Positions 16,588 to 25,150 are shown, counted from the stretch's first letter. The stretch is DNA of 41,117 nt from Enterococcus cecorum (GCF_023221775.1 NZ_JAKUDS010000023.1:1-41117); one strand, 5' to 3'. The notes: a model not told the origin generated them from the sequence alone. Numbers and translations are program-made.

Positions 16588-16590
16588 CTC

Positions 16591-16617
16591 AAAAAGAGGG
16601 GATTTCCCCTCTTTTTT
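16591..16617. terminator. Bidirectional terminator after ybaK
   Basis: AAAAAGAGGGG / CCCCTCTTTTTT with a 4-base loop, between convergent ybaK and the flavoprotein gene. Confidence 0.92.
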
Positions 16618-16625
16618 GATTAGTT

Positions 16626-17888
16626 CTAACTTTGCCATAATGCTGTTTGAGCGGCATGCATACCGGCTACATGACCAGTACAAAAAGCTGCTGTAATATT
16701 GTAACCGCCTGTATAACCATTAATATCTAAGACTTCACCACAAGCATATAGTCCCATCATTTTTTTACTTTCTAAGGTTTTGGGATTGATTTCTTTTAAT
16801 GAGATTCCGCCACCAGTAACAAATGATTTTTCTAAAGCAAAGGTGCGAATAATCGGTATTTGAAAAGCTTTAATCAGTTTTACTAAGGCCTCGATTTGTT
16901 TTGACGTGACTTGTTTACTCATTAGATCTACTAGGTGCAATCGTTCAAGATAAAAGGTAAGTAACCGCTCTGGCAATATTCCTTTCAACGCATTGTTTAC
17001 TTGTTTCTTCTCGTTTTCCTGAAGCATTTGAGTAATTTTTTGATTCAGCTGATTAGTGGTTAGTTCTGGTAAACAGTCCAATTCGACAATCACAGGTGTT
17101 TGTTTTTTCAGAAGCTGATTAACAAAAGAAGAACATCTTAAAGCAGCTGGACCTGAAATTCCAAAATGCGTAAATAGTAAATCCATGGTGTGACTTGTCA
17201 CTGTTTTCCCTTTTTGATTTAAAACAGTTAATTGCACATCACGTAAAGATAATCCTTGTAAGGTACGATCCTGGATAAAATCTGCTTCACTGATTAGCGG
17301 CGATTCTGTCGGGTATAGTGGTGTGATTTGGTGTTTCACTTGTTTGGCTAATTGATAACCATCGCCAGTTGCCCCGGTGGATGGGTAGGTTTTTCCTCCT
17401 GTAGCGATAATAACACTCGGCGCAAAAAAATCTCCTTTATCGCATCGAACCCCTTGAATGGTACTACCATCATGGATGAGTTTTTCGACCGTTGTTTTCA
17501 TACATAATTCAACATGATTTTCTTTTAGTTTAGAAACAAGGCAATCAACAATTGTTTTGGACGAATCAGTAGTAGGAAACATTCGCCCGTGATCTTCTTC
17601 TTTTAATTGCACGCCTGCTTGGGTAAAGAATTGGATAATATCTTGGTTATTCCATTGATTAAAAGTACTATATAAAAAGCGACCATTTCCCGGAATGTGT
17701 TCGATTAAATGTTCGACGGATTGACAATTGGTGACATTACAACGTCCGCCTCCAGTCATCAATAATTTTTTGCCGAATTTTCGGTTTTTTTCAATAAGCA
17801 GTACTTTTGCCCCATTTTCACTCGCACTAATTGCCGCCATCATCCCACTCGTACCGCCACCGATGACAATAACATCATATTTTTGCAA
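16626..17888 (-). CDS. FAD-dependent oxidoreductase, BaiN/HI0933 (YhiN) family
   Basis: A 420-residue flavoprotein of the HI0933-like family. The N-terminal dinucleotide-binding fold is VIVIGGGTSGMMAAISA, followed by IEKNRKFGKKLLMTGGGRCNVTN, the family signature. VIIATGGKTYPSTGATGDGY and the C-terminal ITAAFCTGHVAGMHAA complete the FAD site; GLYACGEVLDINGYTGGYN is also diagnostic. The physiological substrate of these proteins in enterococci is not known. The start is TTG 17888 with GAGAAAG just upstream; there is no in-frame ATG nearby. A single gene, convergent with the aroD operon. Confidence 0.88.
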   Translation of the reverse strand: MQKYDVIVIGGGTSGMMAAISASENGAKVLLIEKNRKFGKKLLMTGGGRCNVTNCQSVEHLIEHIPGNGRFLYSTFNQWNNQDIIQFFTQAGVQLKEEDHGRMFPTTDSSKTIVDCLVSKLKENHVELCMKTTVEKLIHDGSTIQGVRCDKGDFFAPSVIIATGGKTYPSTGATGDGYQLAKQVKHQITPLYPTESPLISEADFIQDRTLQGLSLRDVQLTVLNQKGKTVTSHTMDLLFTHFGISGPAALRCSSFVNQLLKKQTPVIVELDCLPELTTNQLNQKITQMLQENEKKQVNNALKGILPERLLTFYLERLHLVDLMSKQVTSKQIEALVKLIKAFQIPIIRTFALEKSFVTGGGISLKEINPKTLESKKMMGLYACGEVLDINGYTGGYNITAAFCTGHVAGMHAAQTALWQS

Positions 17889-18082
17889 ATCTTTCTCACA
17901 TCCTATTGTTAATAAATTTTTCTAGTTTTTTACAGCAAAATGGATGAAATATTTTCAATTTTCAGTTACAATATACCATATCTACATGATTTTTCCGAGC
18001 CTTTCCTTTGTTTTTTTGAAAATCATTCGGATATCATTGTTGATAGGTGAAGAAAAATGTATAGATGTACTATTCATTCTCA

Positions 18083-18091
18083 TGTTATATT
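18083..18091 (+). promoter_or_regulatory. Possible extended -10 promoter of gdhA
   Basis: TGT-TATATT (18083-18091), 47 bases before the gdhA ATG. No clear -35 box. Confidence 0.35.
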
Positions 18092-18138
18092 GACGTGATG
18101 AAATTTTATGATGAAAAACAGGAAGGAAGTTGTGGTTT

Positions 18139-19488
18139 ATGAGTAAAGTAACGGAGTATGTTGAGAAGATTCAAGCAGAGTTACATGCAAAAGACAGTCA
18201 TCAAGCAGAGTTTTTACAAGCAATTGATGAATTTATGGAAACCGTTGTCCCATTTTTAGAAGAACATCCAGAATATGTGGATCAAAATTTATTGGCAATT
18301 ATTACTGAGCCAGAACGCTTAGTCCAATTCCGTGTGCCTTGGCAAGATGATAATGGTAATTGGCAAGTAAACCGTGGCTACCGTATCCAATTTAATTCTG
18401 CTTTAGGACCATACAAAGGTGGTTTACGTTTCCATCCTAGTGTGAACTTAAGTATTTTGAAATTCTTAGCTTTTGAGCAAATCTTTAAAAATAGTTTGAC
18501 AGGTTTACCAATTGGAGGGGGTAAAGGTGGTAGTGACTTTGACCCTAAAGGCAAATCAGATGCGGAAATTATGCGTTTTTGTCAAAGTTTCATGACAGAA
18601 TTAGCCAAACATATTGGACCAGACACAGATGTTCCTGCAGGTGATATCGGTGTAGGTGGCCGTGAGATTGGTTACTTATTTGGTCAATATAAACGCTTAA
18701 AACAATATGATGCAGGTGTCTTAACTGGAAAACCTCTATCTTTCTGGGGAAGCTTAGGACGTACTGAAGCGACTGGTTATGGTGCGGTTTACTTTGTTAA
18801 ACATTTATTAGCTGATCAAAACGAAGACTTTAATGGTAAGACAGCGATTGTTTCTGGTAGTGGAAATGTGGCAATCTATACTATTGAAAAACTTCAACAA
18901 TTAGGTGCTAAAGTCATTTCATGTTCAGATTCAAGCGGCTATATCGTGGATGAAGAAGGAATCGACTTAGACTTACTAAAAGAAATCAAAGAAGTGAAGC
19001 GTGAAAGATTAACAAGCTATCAAGCCAAACGTCCTTCAGCAAAATATGTAGCTAATGATTCAGTTTGGAACGCAAATCTAAAAGCTGATTTAGCCTTCCC
19101 AAGCGCAACTCAAAATGAAATCAATTTAGATCAAGCTAAACAATTAGTCGCAAATGGGGTTAAAGTTGTTGCAGAAGGGGCGAACATGCCATCTACTTTA
19201 GAAGCAGCCAACTACTTTATCGAAAATGGGGTACAATACTGCCCAGGTAAAGCCGCTAATGCAGGTGGGGTGGCTGTATCTGCTTTAGAAATGAGCCAAA
19301 ACTCTCAACGTTTATCTTGGACAAAAGAAGAAGTTGATGCTAAATTAGACGAAATCATGCATAATATTTACCGCGCTTGTCGTGATACAGCCACTCACTT
19401 TAACCAAAGCCATAACTTATTATTAGGTGCGAATATTGCAGGCTTTGAACGTGTGGCAAAAGCGATGAGTGCCCAAGGATTAGTCTAG
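18139..19488 (+). CDS. gdhA: NADP-specific glutamate dehydrogenase
   Basis: Interconverts 2-oxoglutarate plus ammonia and glutamate. The 449-residue length is that of hexameric NADP-type enzymes. Substrate-site motifs are GPYKGGLRFHPSV and LPIGGGKGGSDFDP with the catalytic Lys residues, and PAGDIGVGGREIGY with the catalytic Asp. The coenzyme domain follows with SGSGNVAIY. A TTG at 18130 is in frame but sits on the GGAAGGAAG ribosome binding site; ATG 18139 is 9 bases from it and is chosen. A monocistronic unit with its own terminator, followed by pgi. Confidence 0.96.
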   Translation: MSKVTEYVEKIQAELHAKDSHQAEFLQAIDEFMETVVPFLEEHPEYVDQNLLAIITEPERLVQFRVPWQDDNGNWQVNRGYRIQFNSALGPYKGGLRFHPSVNLSILKFLAFEQIFKNSLTGLPIGGGKGGSDFDPKGKSDAEIMRFCQSFMTELAKHIGPDTDVPAGDIGVGGREIGYLFGQYKRLKQYDAGVLTGKPLSFWGSLGRTEATGYGAVYFVKHLLADQNEDFNGKTAIVSGSGNVAIYTIEKLQQLGAKVISCSDSSGYIVDEEGIDLDLLKEIKEVKRERLTSYQAKRPSAKYVANDSVWNANLKADLAFPSATQNEINLDQAKQLVANGVKVVAEGANMPSTLEAANYFIENGVQYCPGKAANAGGVAVSALEMSQNSQRLSWTKEEVDAKLDEIMHNIYRACRDTATHFNQSHNLLLGANIAGFERVAKAMSAQGLV

Positions 19489-19525
19489 AATAGAAAATAG
19501 ATTTATCTGGAAAAAATAGACATCT

Positions 19526-19570
19526 GGAGCTTTCAATCTAGTCATTTTGCTAGTTGAAGGCTCCTTTTTT
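19526..19570 (+). terminator. Terminator after gdhA
   Basis: GGAGCTTTCAATCTAG / CTAGTTGAAGGCTCC stem with an 8-base loop and TTTTTT. Confidence 0.88.
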
Positions 19571-19631
19571 AGAAGTCGTTGAAGGTTTCATTAAATTTCG
19601 CGATTTTTTTCACTAATTTTAGGGAATTTAC

Positions 19632-19660
19632 TTGAAAAATTGAAACAAAACACGTAAAGT
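19632..19660 (+). promoter_or_regulatory. Promoter of pgi
   Basis: TTGAAA (19632-19637), 17-base spacer, TAAAGT (19655-19660), 40 bases before the ATG. Confidence 0.6.
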
Positions 19661-19700
19661 AATAACTGTAAAAACGACGAATTATTTTAGGAGGAAAACA

Positions 19701-21047
19701 ATGGCTCACATTAAATTTGATTATTCAAAATTAGCTCCATTTGTTAGTGAACATGAATTAGCTTACATGCAAACACAAGTGACAGCAGCAGACAAAGCTT
19801 TAAGAGAAAAAACAGGTCCTGGTAACGACTTTGTTGGTTGGTTAGATCTACCAACAAACTATGATAAAGAGGAATTTGCACGTATCAAAGCAGCAGCGAA
19901 AAAAATCCAAGAAGATTCTGAAGTGCTTGTTGTCATTGGTATCGGTGGTTCTTATTTAGGGGCACGTGCAGCAATTGAATTTTTAAATCATTCATTCTAC
20001 AACGTTTTACCTAAAGATGGACGTAAAACACCACAAATCTTCTTTGCTGGTAACTCAATTTCTTCAACTTACTTAGCTGATTTAATTGAATTAATTGGCG
20101 ACCGTGATTTCTCAGTGAACGTTATCTCTAAATCAGGTACAACGACTGAACCTGCAATTGCGTTCCGTGTGTTCAAAGAATTATTAATCAAAAAATATGG
20201 ACGTGAAGAAGCAAACAAACGTATCTACGCAACAACTGACCGTGCGCGCGGTGCTGTAAAAGTTGAAGCAGATGCGGAAGGTTGGCAAACATTTGTCATT
20301 CCAGATGATGTTGGTGGACGTTTCACTGTATTAACGCCAGTTGGTTTATTACCAATTGCTGTAAGTGGTGCAGACATCGATGCTTTAATGCAAGGTGCGG
20401 CTGATGCTCAAGTTGCTTACTCATCTGATAGTTTAGAAGAAAATGAAGCTTATCAATATGCAGCTTTACGTAACATTTTATACCGTAAAGGCAAAGCAAT
20501 CGAAATCTTAGTTAACTACGAACCAGGAATGCAATACTTCTCTGAATGGTGGAAACAATTATATGGCGAATCTGAAGGTAAAGATCAAAAAGGTATCTAT
20601 CCTTCAAGCGCTAACTTCTCAACTGACTTACACTCTGTTGGTCAAACAATTCAAGACGGTGTAAGAAATATCTTTGAAACAGTTGTGAAAGTTGAAAAAC
20701 CTCGTAAATCTGTTGTGATCCCTACGCAAGAAGATGACTTAGATGGTTTAGGCTACTTACAAGGTAAAGAAGTTGACTTTGTAAATACAAAAGCTTTCGA
20801 AGGTACTTTATTAGCACATACAGATGGTAATGTACCAAATATGTTAGTGAAATTACCTGAAATGGATGCTTATACATTAGGTTATGTCATTTACTTCTTT
20901 GAAATTGCTGTAGGTATTTCTGGTTACTTAAACGGGGTTAACCCATTTGACCAACCAGGTGTTGAAGCTTACAAGAAAAACATGTTTGCTTTATTAGGTA
21001 AACCAGGTTTTGAAGAATTAGCAAAAGAATTAAATGAACGTCTATAA
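19701..21047 (+). CDS. pgi: Glucose-6-phosphate isomerase
   Basis: Converts glucose-6-phosphate to fructose-6-phosphate in glycolysis. The 448 residues match the short Gram-positive form. Motifs are [34 protein letters not shown] (phosphate-binding SKSGTT), [13 protein letters not shown] and [10 protein letters not shown] with the ring-opening His. AGGAGG lies 7 bases before the ATG. Codon use is strongly biased to preferred codons, as expected for an abundant glycolytic enzyme and as also seen in pfkA and pyk further right. Confidence 0.97.
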   Translation: MAHIKFDYSKLAPFVSEHELAYMQTQVTAADKALREKTGPGNDFVGWLDLPTNYDKEEFARIKAAAKKIQEDSEVLVVIGIGGSYLGARAAIEFLNHSFYNVLPKDGRKTPQIFFAGNSISSTYLADLIELIGDRDFSVNVISKSGTTTEPAIAFRVFKELLIKKYGREEANKRIYATTDRARGAVKVEADAEGWQTFVIPDDVGGRFTVLTPVGLLPIAVSGADIDALMQGAADAQVAYSSDSLEENEAYQYAALRNILYRKGKAIEILVNYEPGMQYFSEWWKQLYGESEGKDQKGIYPSSANFSTDLHSVGQTIQDGVRNIFETVVKVEKPRKSVVIPTQEDDLDGLGYLQGKEVDFVNTKAFEGTLLAHTDGNVPNMLVKLPEMDAYTLGYVIYFFEIAVGISGYLNGVNPFDQPGVEAYKKNMFALLGKPGFEELAKELNERL

Positions 21048-21060
21048 TTCCAAAATTTTT

Positions 21061-21098
21061 AGGCTTAGCTCTCTAATTGAGGGTTAAGTCTTTTTTTT
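21061..21098 (+). terminator. Terminator after pgi
   Basis: AGGCTTAGCTCTC / GAGGGTTAAGTCT stem with three G-U pairs and a 5-base loop, then eight T. Confidence 0.8.
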
Positions 21099-21102
21099 GC
21101 TA

Positions 21103-21143
21103 TAAAAAAATCATCCTTAGCGTGAGAACTAAAGATGATTCTT
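21103..21143 (-). terminator. Terminator of the small minus-strand transcription unit
   Basis: On the minus strand AATCATCTTTAG / CTAAGGATGATT with an 8-base loop and seven T. It begins immediately after the stop of the 9-codon frame at 21142-21171. Confidence 0.85.
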
Positions 21144-21171
21144 AAAGTAGGTTATTTGGATTTGTGGGCAT
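21142..21171 (-). CDS. Possible 9-residue peptide (MPTNPNNLL)
   Basis: ATG 21171 is preceded by AGAAAGGA with about 7 bases of spacing, reads nine codons, and its TAA abuts the terminator stem. It lies 15 bases after the stop of the 49-residue gene, on the same predicted transcript. Such a short frame can occur by chance; the good ribosome binding site and exact fit before the terminator are the only support. Confidence 0.25.
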   Translation of the reverse strand: MPTNPNNLL

Positions 21172-21186
21172 GATGTTTTCCTTTCT

Positions 21187-21336
21187 TTATTTGTTTGCAA
21201 CAAGGTTTGCCACTGCTTGTTCAATTGTTACACCATAGGCACAGTTGTTTTCGTTGTTAGCATCAATTGCGATAAAGACGTTTTGTGTTGTGTCAAAAGC
21301 AATTCGATAAACAAGATTTGTGTTTCTGTAAGTCAT
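21187..21336 (-). CDS. Small HicB-like protein of unknown function (49 residues)
   Basis: The frame starts at ATG 21336, 7 bases after a perfect AAAGGAGGT ribosome binding site, and has a consensus promoter and its own terminator, so it is very probably a real gene. The protein MTYRNTNLVYRIAFDTTQNV continues FIAIDANN and ends with YGVTIEQAVANLVANK. The pattern of two beta strands followed by G-x-T-x-x-x-A-x-x-N resembles the partial RNase-H-like fold of HicB antitoxins (GdTxeEAlxN). No HicA toxin gene is next to it, and there is no DNA-binding domain. The HicB link is inference from this short pattern; a cytoplasmic binding partner or standalone role is open. Confidence 0.8.
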   Translation of the reverse strand: MTYRNTNLVYRIAFDTTQNVFIAIDANNENNCAYGVTIEQAVANLVANK

Positions 21337-21385
21337 AGTACGACCTCCTTTGATTATTTAATATTGTAATCCCTTTACATTGTTC

Positions 21386-21414
21386 ATTATAGCACAAGTA
21401 GTTAATAAAGACAA
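21386..21414 (-). promoter_or_regulatory. Promoter of the 49-residue gene
   Basis: On the minus strand TTGTCT (21409-21414), 17-base spacer, TATAAT (21386-21391) preceded by TGC (extended -10). One of the best promoters in the window. Confidence 0.8.
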
Positions 21415-21448
21415 ATATTTTGAATTCGTTATCTAAGTTGATAGATAA

Positions 21449-21490
21449 AATAAAACGACTACCGAAAAATCAATCGAGTAGTCGTGTTTT
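21449..21490 (-). terminator. Terminator of the VTT-domain gene
   Basis: On the minus strand AAAACACGACTAC / GTAGTCGTTTTA with a 15-base loop followed by TTTTATTTTATC. Confidence 0.8.
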
Positions 21491-21491
21491 G

Positions 21492-22088
21492 TTAACTTAG
21501 TAAATTGGTTAGCCAGTTTGCACCGTAAATTAAGGCCATACTGTATGCTAGAATCGTTGCTGGTTTGCATAGTAAGATAATCCAAGTGAATTTCTTAAGG
21601 CTGATTTCTGTGAGCCCAGCAATCATACATAAGGCATCATCAGGCGCAACCGGTAAAAGAATGGCTAAAGAGAATAAACGATCAAATCTCTTTTGATTAT
21701 CTAACCAATGATTATATTTGTTAAAGGTCTTTTCACTAATCATGCTTAAAATGAATGGTTTACCATATTTTCGAGCAAGTAGGAAAACAATGATTGACCC
21801 GATACAAATACCAACATAATTATAAACGAATCCCCAAAAAGGACCAAAGATGACTACTCCGGCAGCTGTAGATATCCCACCTGGAATAATCGGTACAACT
21901 ACTTGAATGATTTGTAAAAGAATAAAGATAAATGGACCAAAGATTGCGGCATTCTCTATATACAGTCGCAAGGAATGAATATCTTTGAATAGTCCTAAGC
22001 GATAAAAATAAATCGTAACAATAATCGTCGCAACTAAGCCACAAAATGAAATGAAGCTGACGATTTTACGGGATAGTTCAATGTTCAT
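21492..22088 (-). CDS. VTT-domain membrane protein (TVP38/TMEM64, DedA superfamily)
   Basis: A 198-residue integral membrane protein with about five or six hydrophobic segments. Its core matches the VTT domain: VVPIIPGGISTAAGVVIFGPFWGFVYN is the re-entrant G-x-x-x-F/P-G region, GSIIVFLLARKYGKPF follows, and LPVAPDDALCMIAGLT is the second re-entrant loop. Members of the superfamily act in lipid scrambling or ion-linked transport, but this family's role in enterococci is not settled. AAAGGAGA lies 7 bases before ATG 22088. Apparently monocistronic. Confidence 0.88.
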   Translation of the reverse strand: MNIELSRKIVSFISFCGLVATIIVTIYFYRLGLFKDIHSLRLYIENAAIFGPFIFILLQIIQVVVPIIPGGISTAAGVVIFGPFWGFVYNYVGICIGSIIVFLLARKYGKPFILSMISEKTFNKYNHWLDNQKRFDRLFSLAILLPVAPDDALCMIAGLTEISLKKFTWIILLCKPATILAYSMALIYGANWLTNLLS

Positions 22089-22167
22089 AGAGAATCTCCT
22101 TTTCCAAATTATCTATAATCATTATAGTAGTTTTTGATGTATTTGAGAATAGAACTTAAGACCGATT

Positions 22168-22626
22168 TTATATTTTTTTACGCTTTTTTTGTAAATTTGA
22201 TATCTTTAAAACAATTCTTTCTACTAAATTACTCATCATGAAAGCACCCGCGATGCTAGCTGCAGTGATAGTCACGATACTAATTTGGGTAAAAGCTGCC
22301 GTGGTATCACCGCTGATAAAAAGGCGAATCGCTAAATATGCGGGGCCACCTGGTACGAGTAAAAATAGACTTGGAATATGGAAAATAATGACCGGCATCT
22401 TTTGTTTACGTGAAAAATAAATACTCAAAATGCCAATGATAAAAGCCGCCCAAAAATTTGCTCCACCTAAGGACATATGATGTTTCTTTAACTGCCAAAA
22501 GACTAACCAACCACAGACGCCAGTAAAGCCAGCAGCGACAAAAGCTCTTCTAGGAATATTTGTGACAATACCAAAGCCAATTGTACTCAAAAAGCTAAAA
22601 ACAATATGAATCATCCACTCGCTCAT
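22168..22626 (-). CDS. Threonine/serine exporter, C-terminal-type subunit (ThrE_2, YjjB-like)
   Basis: A 152-residue membrane protein with about five helices, equivalent to the C-terminal half of ThrE. Residues HIPSLFLLVPGGPAYLAIR are the family signature. The ATG at 22632 abuts the GGAGG site; the in-frame ATG at 22626 is 6 bases from it and overlaps the stop of the preceding gene as ATGA, so it is chosen. Together with the upstream gene it makes a two-component exporter, as with YjjP/YjjB. Substrate (Thr, Ser or an organic acid) cannot be decided. Confidence 0.88.
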   Translation of the reverse strand: MSEWMIHIVFSFLSTIGFGIVTNIPRRAFVAAGFTGVCGWLVFWQLKKHHMSLGGANFWAAFIIGILSIYFSRKQKMPVIIFHIPSLFLLVPGGPAYLAIRLFISGDTTAAFTQISIVTITAASIAGAFMMSNLVERIVLKISNLQKKRKKI

Positions 22627-23399
22627 AGCCATCCTCCTAACCAGTTAAATACAGTTGCAATACCTGCACAAATGGTAGCTGCGACAATCAAAGCTTCCGT
22701 AGCCCGAGCAGTACCGCTAATTAAATGTCCTGCTAAGATATCACGAACAGCATTAGTAATTGCCACACCAGGTACGAAAGGCATGATTGAACCAATAATA
22801 ATTGGATCAATATGACTGGCAAGATGATATTTTGCGGCTACAATTGTCATAATACCAATACAAAAACTAGCGATGAACAAATCAAAGTAGTTCAGTTTTA
22901 CTAGTGATTTGCAGAAAACACTGATAATAAAACCAAGAGAACCGATTAAAAAAGTAATCAAAAAGTCAGACATTACTCCGCCGAAAAGATACATTGCACC
23001 AGCACTAATCATACCAGCTGCTAGGATTTCCCACCATAATGGGAAGGTGGGAACTTTTTGGTCAATTTGTTCTAGTTTTTTTGCTAATTCATTTAAAGTG
23101 ATTTTTTTATCTGCGAATTGCCTTGAGACTTCGTTGACAGCAACAACTTTTTCTAAGTTAATTGTCCGAGCTTCTACGCTGGCAATCATGACTTTTTGCT
23201 GATTTTCAAGTCCGATAAAGATACCTGTAGCTGTAACGTAGCAACTAACATCCTCTTCGCCAGCATTTTGTGCAATTCGTTTCATTGTATCTTCTACTCG
23301 ATAAACTTCTGAACCATTTTCCATCATAATTTTACCGGCAATGAGTGCGGTTTTTAAGATTTTCGCTTTGATATTTTCTGGATTAACATCATTGAACAA
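22623..23399 (-). CDS. Threonine/serine exporter, N-terminal-type subunit (ThrE, YjjP-like)
   Basis: A 258-residue protein. The cytoplasmic N-terminal domain (about 1-115) has the DUF1212 features MMENGSEVYRVEDTM and VSCYVTATGIFIG. Five helices follow, with IIGSIMPFVPGVAITNAVRD, the conserved P-G-x-x-x-x-N-A-x-R-D motif of the family. It starts at TTG 23399 with GAGGTG 8 bases upstream. First gene of the exporter pair, divergent from a TetR regulator with a repeated palindrome in between. Confidence 0.9.
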   Translation of the reverse strand: MFNDVNPENIKAKILKTALIAGKIMMENGSEVYRVEDTMKRIAQNAGEEDVSCYVTATGIFIGLENQQKVMIASVEARTINLEKVVAVNEVSRQFADKKITLNELAKKLEQIDQKVPTFPLWWEILAAGMISAGAMYLFGGVMSDFLITFLIGSLGFIISVFCKSLVKLNYFDLFIASFCIGIMTIVAAKYHLASHIDPIIIGSIMPFVPGVAITNAVRDILAGHLISGTARATEALIVAATICAGIATVFNWLGGWL

Positions 23400-23501
23400 G
23401 GGTGAATCACCTCGAATGAAAAAAAGTTAGGATATTCCTATTTTAGCTTAAATTGAAAAAAAGGCAAAAATTATCTCTTTTATTTTTTGTATCTGAAAAT
23501 T

Positions 23502-23554
23502 TTTATACTTTCAGGAAACTATGATAACATTTTTTGCCTAGTATGATAACATTT
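23502..23554. promoter_or_regulatory. Exporter promoter and candidate TetR operator (two TATGATAACATTT repeats)
   Basis: TATGATAACATTT occurs at 23520-23532 and again at 23542-23554, exactly 22 bases apart (two helical turns). Each core ATGATAACAT is an 8-of-10 palindrome. On the minus strand the exporter -10 is TATAAA (23502-23507), and the first repeat covers its -35 position. The second repeat lies 16 bases before the TetR gene's -35 box. Confidence 0.6.
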
Positions 23555-23569
23555 ATAGGAGATATTTTT

Positions 23570-23598
23570 TTGCTTAATTTACATATTTTGAGTAAAAT
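23570..23598 (+). promoter_or_regulatory. Promoter of the second TetR gene
   Basis: TTGCTT (23570-23575), 17-base spacer, TAAAAT (23593-23598). Confidence 0.6.
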
Positions 23599-23629
23599 AG
23601 AGATAGAGAGAATTTGGGGGGAGATTTGA

Positions 23630-24199
23630 ATGAGGTATAAAATTTATACGAAGGAACAGATTGTAAAAGCAGGGTATAATATCGTTGCACGGGAGGGTTT
23701 TGATAAGTTTACAGCTCGTAACGTTGCACAAGAACTAGGGATTTCTACACAGCCAATTTATTTACAGTTCAAAAATATGAAAGATTTAAAAACTCAAGTA
23801 CTAGACAAAGTTTGGAATGATATCGAACGTATTAGCTTAACCAAACCAATTACAGGAGATATTATTGTAGATTCACCAGTGCATTTTATTGAGTTAGCCT
23901 TAAAGAAACCTACTCTTTACAAGGCGTGTTGGGTGGATAATAATGGTGGCGGTGAATACTTATTTGCCAAATCTGAAGCGTATTATCGTGAACAAGTTTT
24001 TAAAGATGACCGCTTCAAACATTTGAGTGATGAAGAATTTAGAAATTACCATCTTGAAACATTAATCGCGGTAAGTGGGATTATTTCCTTACAAAATGCC
24101 GGAATTATTCACTTGACGCATGAAGATTTCGTGAATATGTGTAAGAAAATGATTGATGATATTGCTAAAGGACAAAAATTAGATTTAATTCAAAAATAA
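23630..24199 (+). CDS. TetR/AcrR family transcriptional regulator
   Basis: A 189-residue regulator with the helix-turn-helix at about residues 10-52: IVKAGYNIVAREGFDKFTARNVAQELGI then STQPIYLQFKN. The C-terminal domain (YKACWVDNNGGGEYLF and onward) is a TetR-like ligand domain without assigned ligand. GGGGGAG precedes the ATG. It is divergent from the ThrE-type exporter, and the repeated palindrome between them is its likely operator, suggesting it represses the exporter and itself until an amino acid or related compound accumulates. That logic is inference. Confidence 0.85.
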   Translation: MRYKIYTKEQIVKAGYNIVAREGFDKFTARNVAQELGISTQPIYLQFKNMKDLKTQVLDKVWNDIERISLTKPITGDIIVDSPVHFIELALKKPTLYKACWVDNNGGGEYLFAKSEAYYREQVFKDDRFKHLSDEEFRNYHLETLIAVSGIISLQNAGIIHLTHEDFVNMCKKMIDDIAKGQKLDLIQK

Positions 24200-24201
24200 A
24201 T

Positions 24202-24252
24202 GTCAAACCTCAGTAGTAGCTTTAAGTGGTCTATTGAGGTTTGACTTGTTTC
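24202..24252 (+). terminator. Terminator after the TetR gene
   Basis: GTCAAACCTCA / TGAGGTTTGAC stem with a 22-base loop and TTGTTT. The right arm also contains the TTGACT -35 box of the next gene. Confidence 0.75.
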
Positions 24253-24270
24253 TCCGTCCTATTATATGGT
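24241..24270 (+). promoter_or_regulatory. Promoter of the HAD phosphatase gene
   Basis: TTGACT (24241-24246) with TATATG (16-base spacer) or TATGGT (24265-24270, 18-base spacer) as -10. Confidence 0.5.
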
Positions 24271-24306
24271 AGACTAAAAAGAAAGATTTTTAGGAAGGGG
24301 AAATAT

Positions 24307-25107
24307 ATGGATAAGAAATTAATCGCAATAGATTTAGATGGAACTACTTTAAATGCTCAGTCGCTAATTAGTCCTAAAACGCAGGCGACTTTAATCAAAG
24401 CACAGCAACAAGGTCATACAGTAGTGATTGCGACCGGTCGTCCATTTAGAATGAGTGAACAATTTTATCGTCAATTAAAGCTTGATTCCGCCATGGTTAA
24501 TTTTAATGGTTCTTTAACACATAAACCTTTTAGATACTGGGAAAAGGAAACGGAATATTTTATTGATCGAGCCATTGCTTTTGATTTGAAAAAGAAAAAA
24601 GAGGAGTTAGGCATAGAATTTGTGGCGGCAGAAGATCGACATCACTTTTTTGTTAGCCAATTAGAGGGCGTGGATCCGACTTTTTTTGGTTCAACTAAAG
24701 TAACGAATGAGAATTTGCTAGATAATTTAAAAGAAAATCCAACCTCATTATTAATCAAAACGCGTCCTGATACACTGGAAAGTATCGCCGAATTATTAAA
24801 TCGTTATTATCCGGATGTTGCAACAAAGACTTGGGGTGGTCCTCATAATATGTTAGAGATGACGCCAAAGGGAGTACACAAAGCAACGGGTCTAGCTTTA
24901 ATAGCCGATGATTTAGGCTTTAAACAAAAAGATATTCTGGCGTTTGGCGATGAATATAATGATGTTGAAATGCTTGAGTTTGCTGGATGCGGAGTCGCCA
25001 TGAAGAATGGATCTGAGCAAGCAAAAAAAGTAGCAAATGACATCACTGAATTTACAAATGATGAAGATGGGTTAGCTATTTATTTAGAGCAAGCTTTAAA
25101 TTTATAA
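24307..25107 (+). CDS. Cof-type HAD-IIB family phosphatase
   Basis: A 266-residue phosphatase of the haloacid dehalogenase superfamily, class IIB. Motif I is IAIDLDGTTL (nucleophile Asp), motif II is VIATGRPF, the motif III Lys lies in KGVHKATGL, and motif IV is FGDEYNDVEML. Members dephosphorylate small sugar phosphates or cofactors; the substrate here is unknown. The frame is open upstream to 24241, but AGGAAGGGG precedes ATG 24307 and the promoter overlaps the upstream part, so this start is chosen. Confidence 0.9.
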   Translation: MDKKLIAIDLDGTTLNAQSLISPKTQATLIKAQQQGHTVVIATGRPFRMSEQFYRQLKLDSAMVNFNGSLTHKPFRYWEKETEYFIDRAIAFDLKKKKEELGIEFVAAEDRHHFFVSQLEGVDPTFFGSTKVTNENLLDNLKENPTSLLIKTRPDTLESIAELLNRYYPDVATKTWGGPHNMLEMTPKGVHKATGLALIADDLGFKQKDILAFGDEYNDVEMLEFAGCGVAMKNGSEQAKKVANDITEFTNDEDGLAIYLEQALNL

Positions 25108-25111
25108 TAAT

Positions 25112-25147
25112 GAAAAGAGCACGGCATAAAACGCGGTGCTCTTTTGT
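25112..25147. terminator. Bidirectional terminator between the HAD and deoxynucleoside kinase genes
   Basis: AAAAGAGCAC / GTGCTCTTTT stem with a 13-base loop, U-run on both strands. Confidence 0.85.
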
Positions 25148-25150
25148 TGA

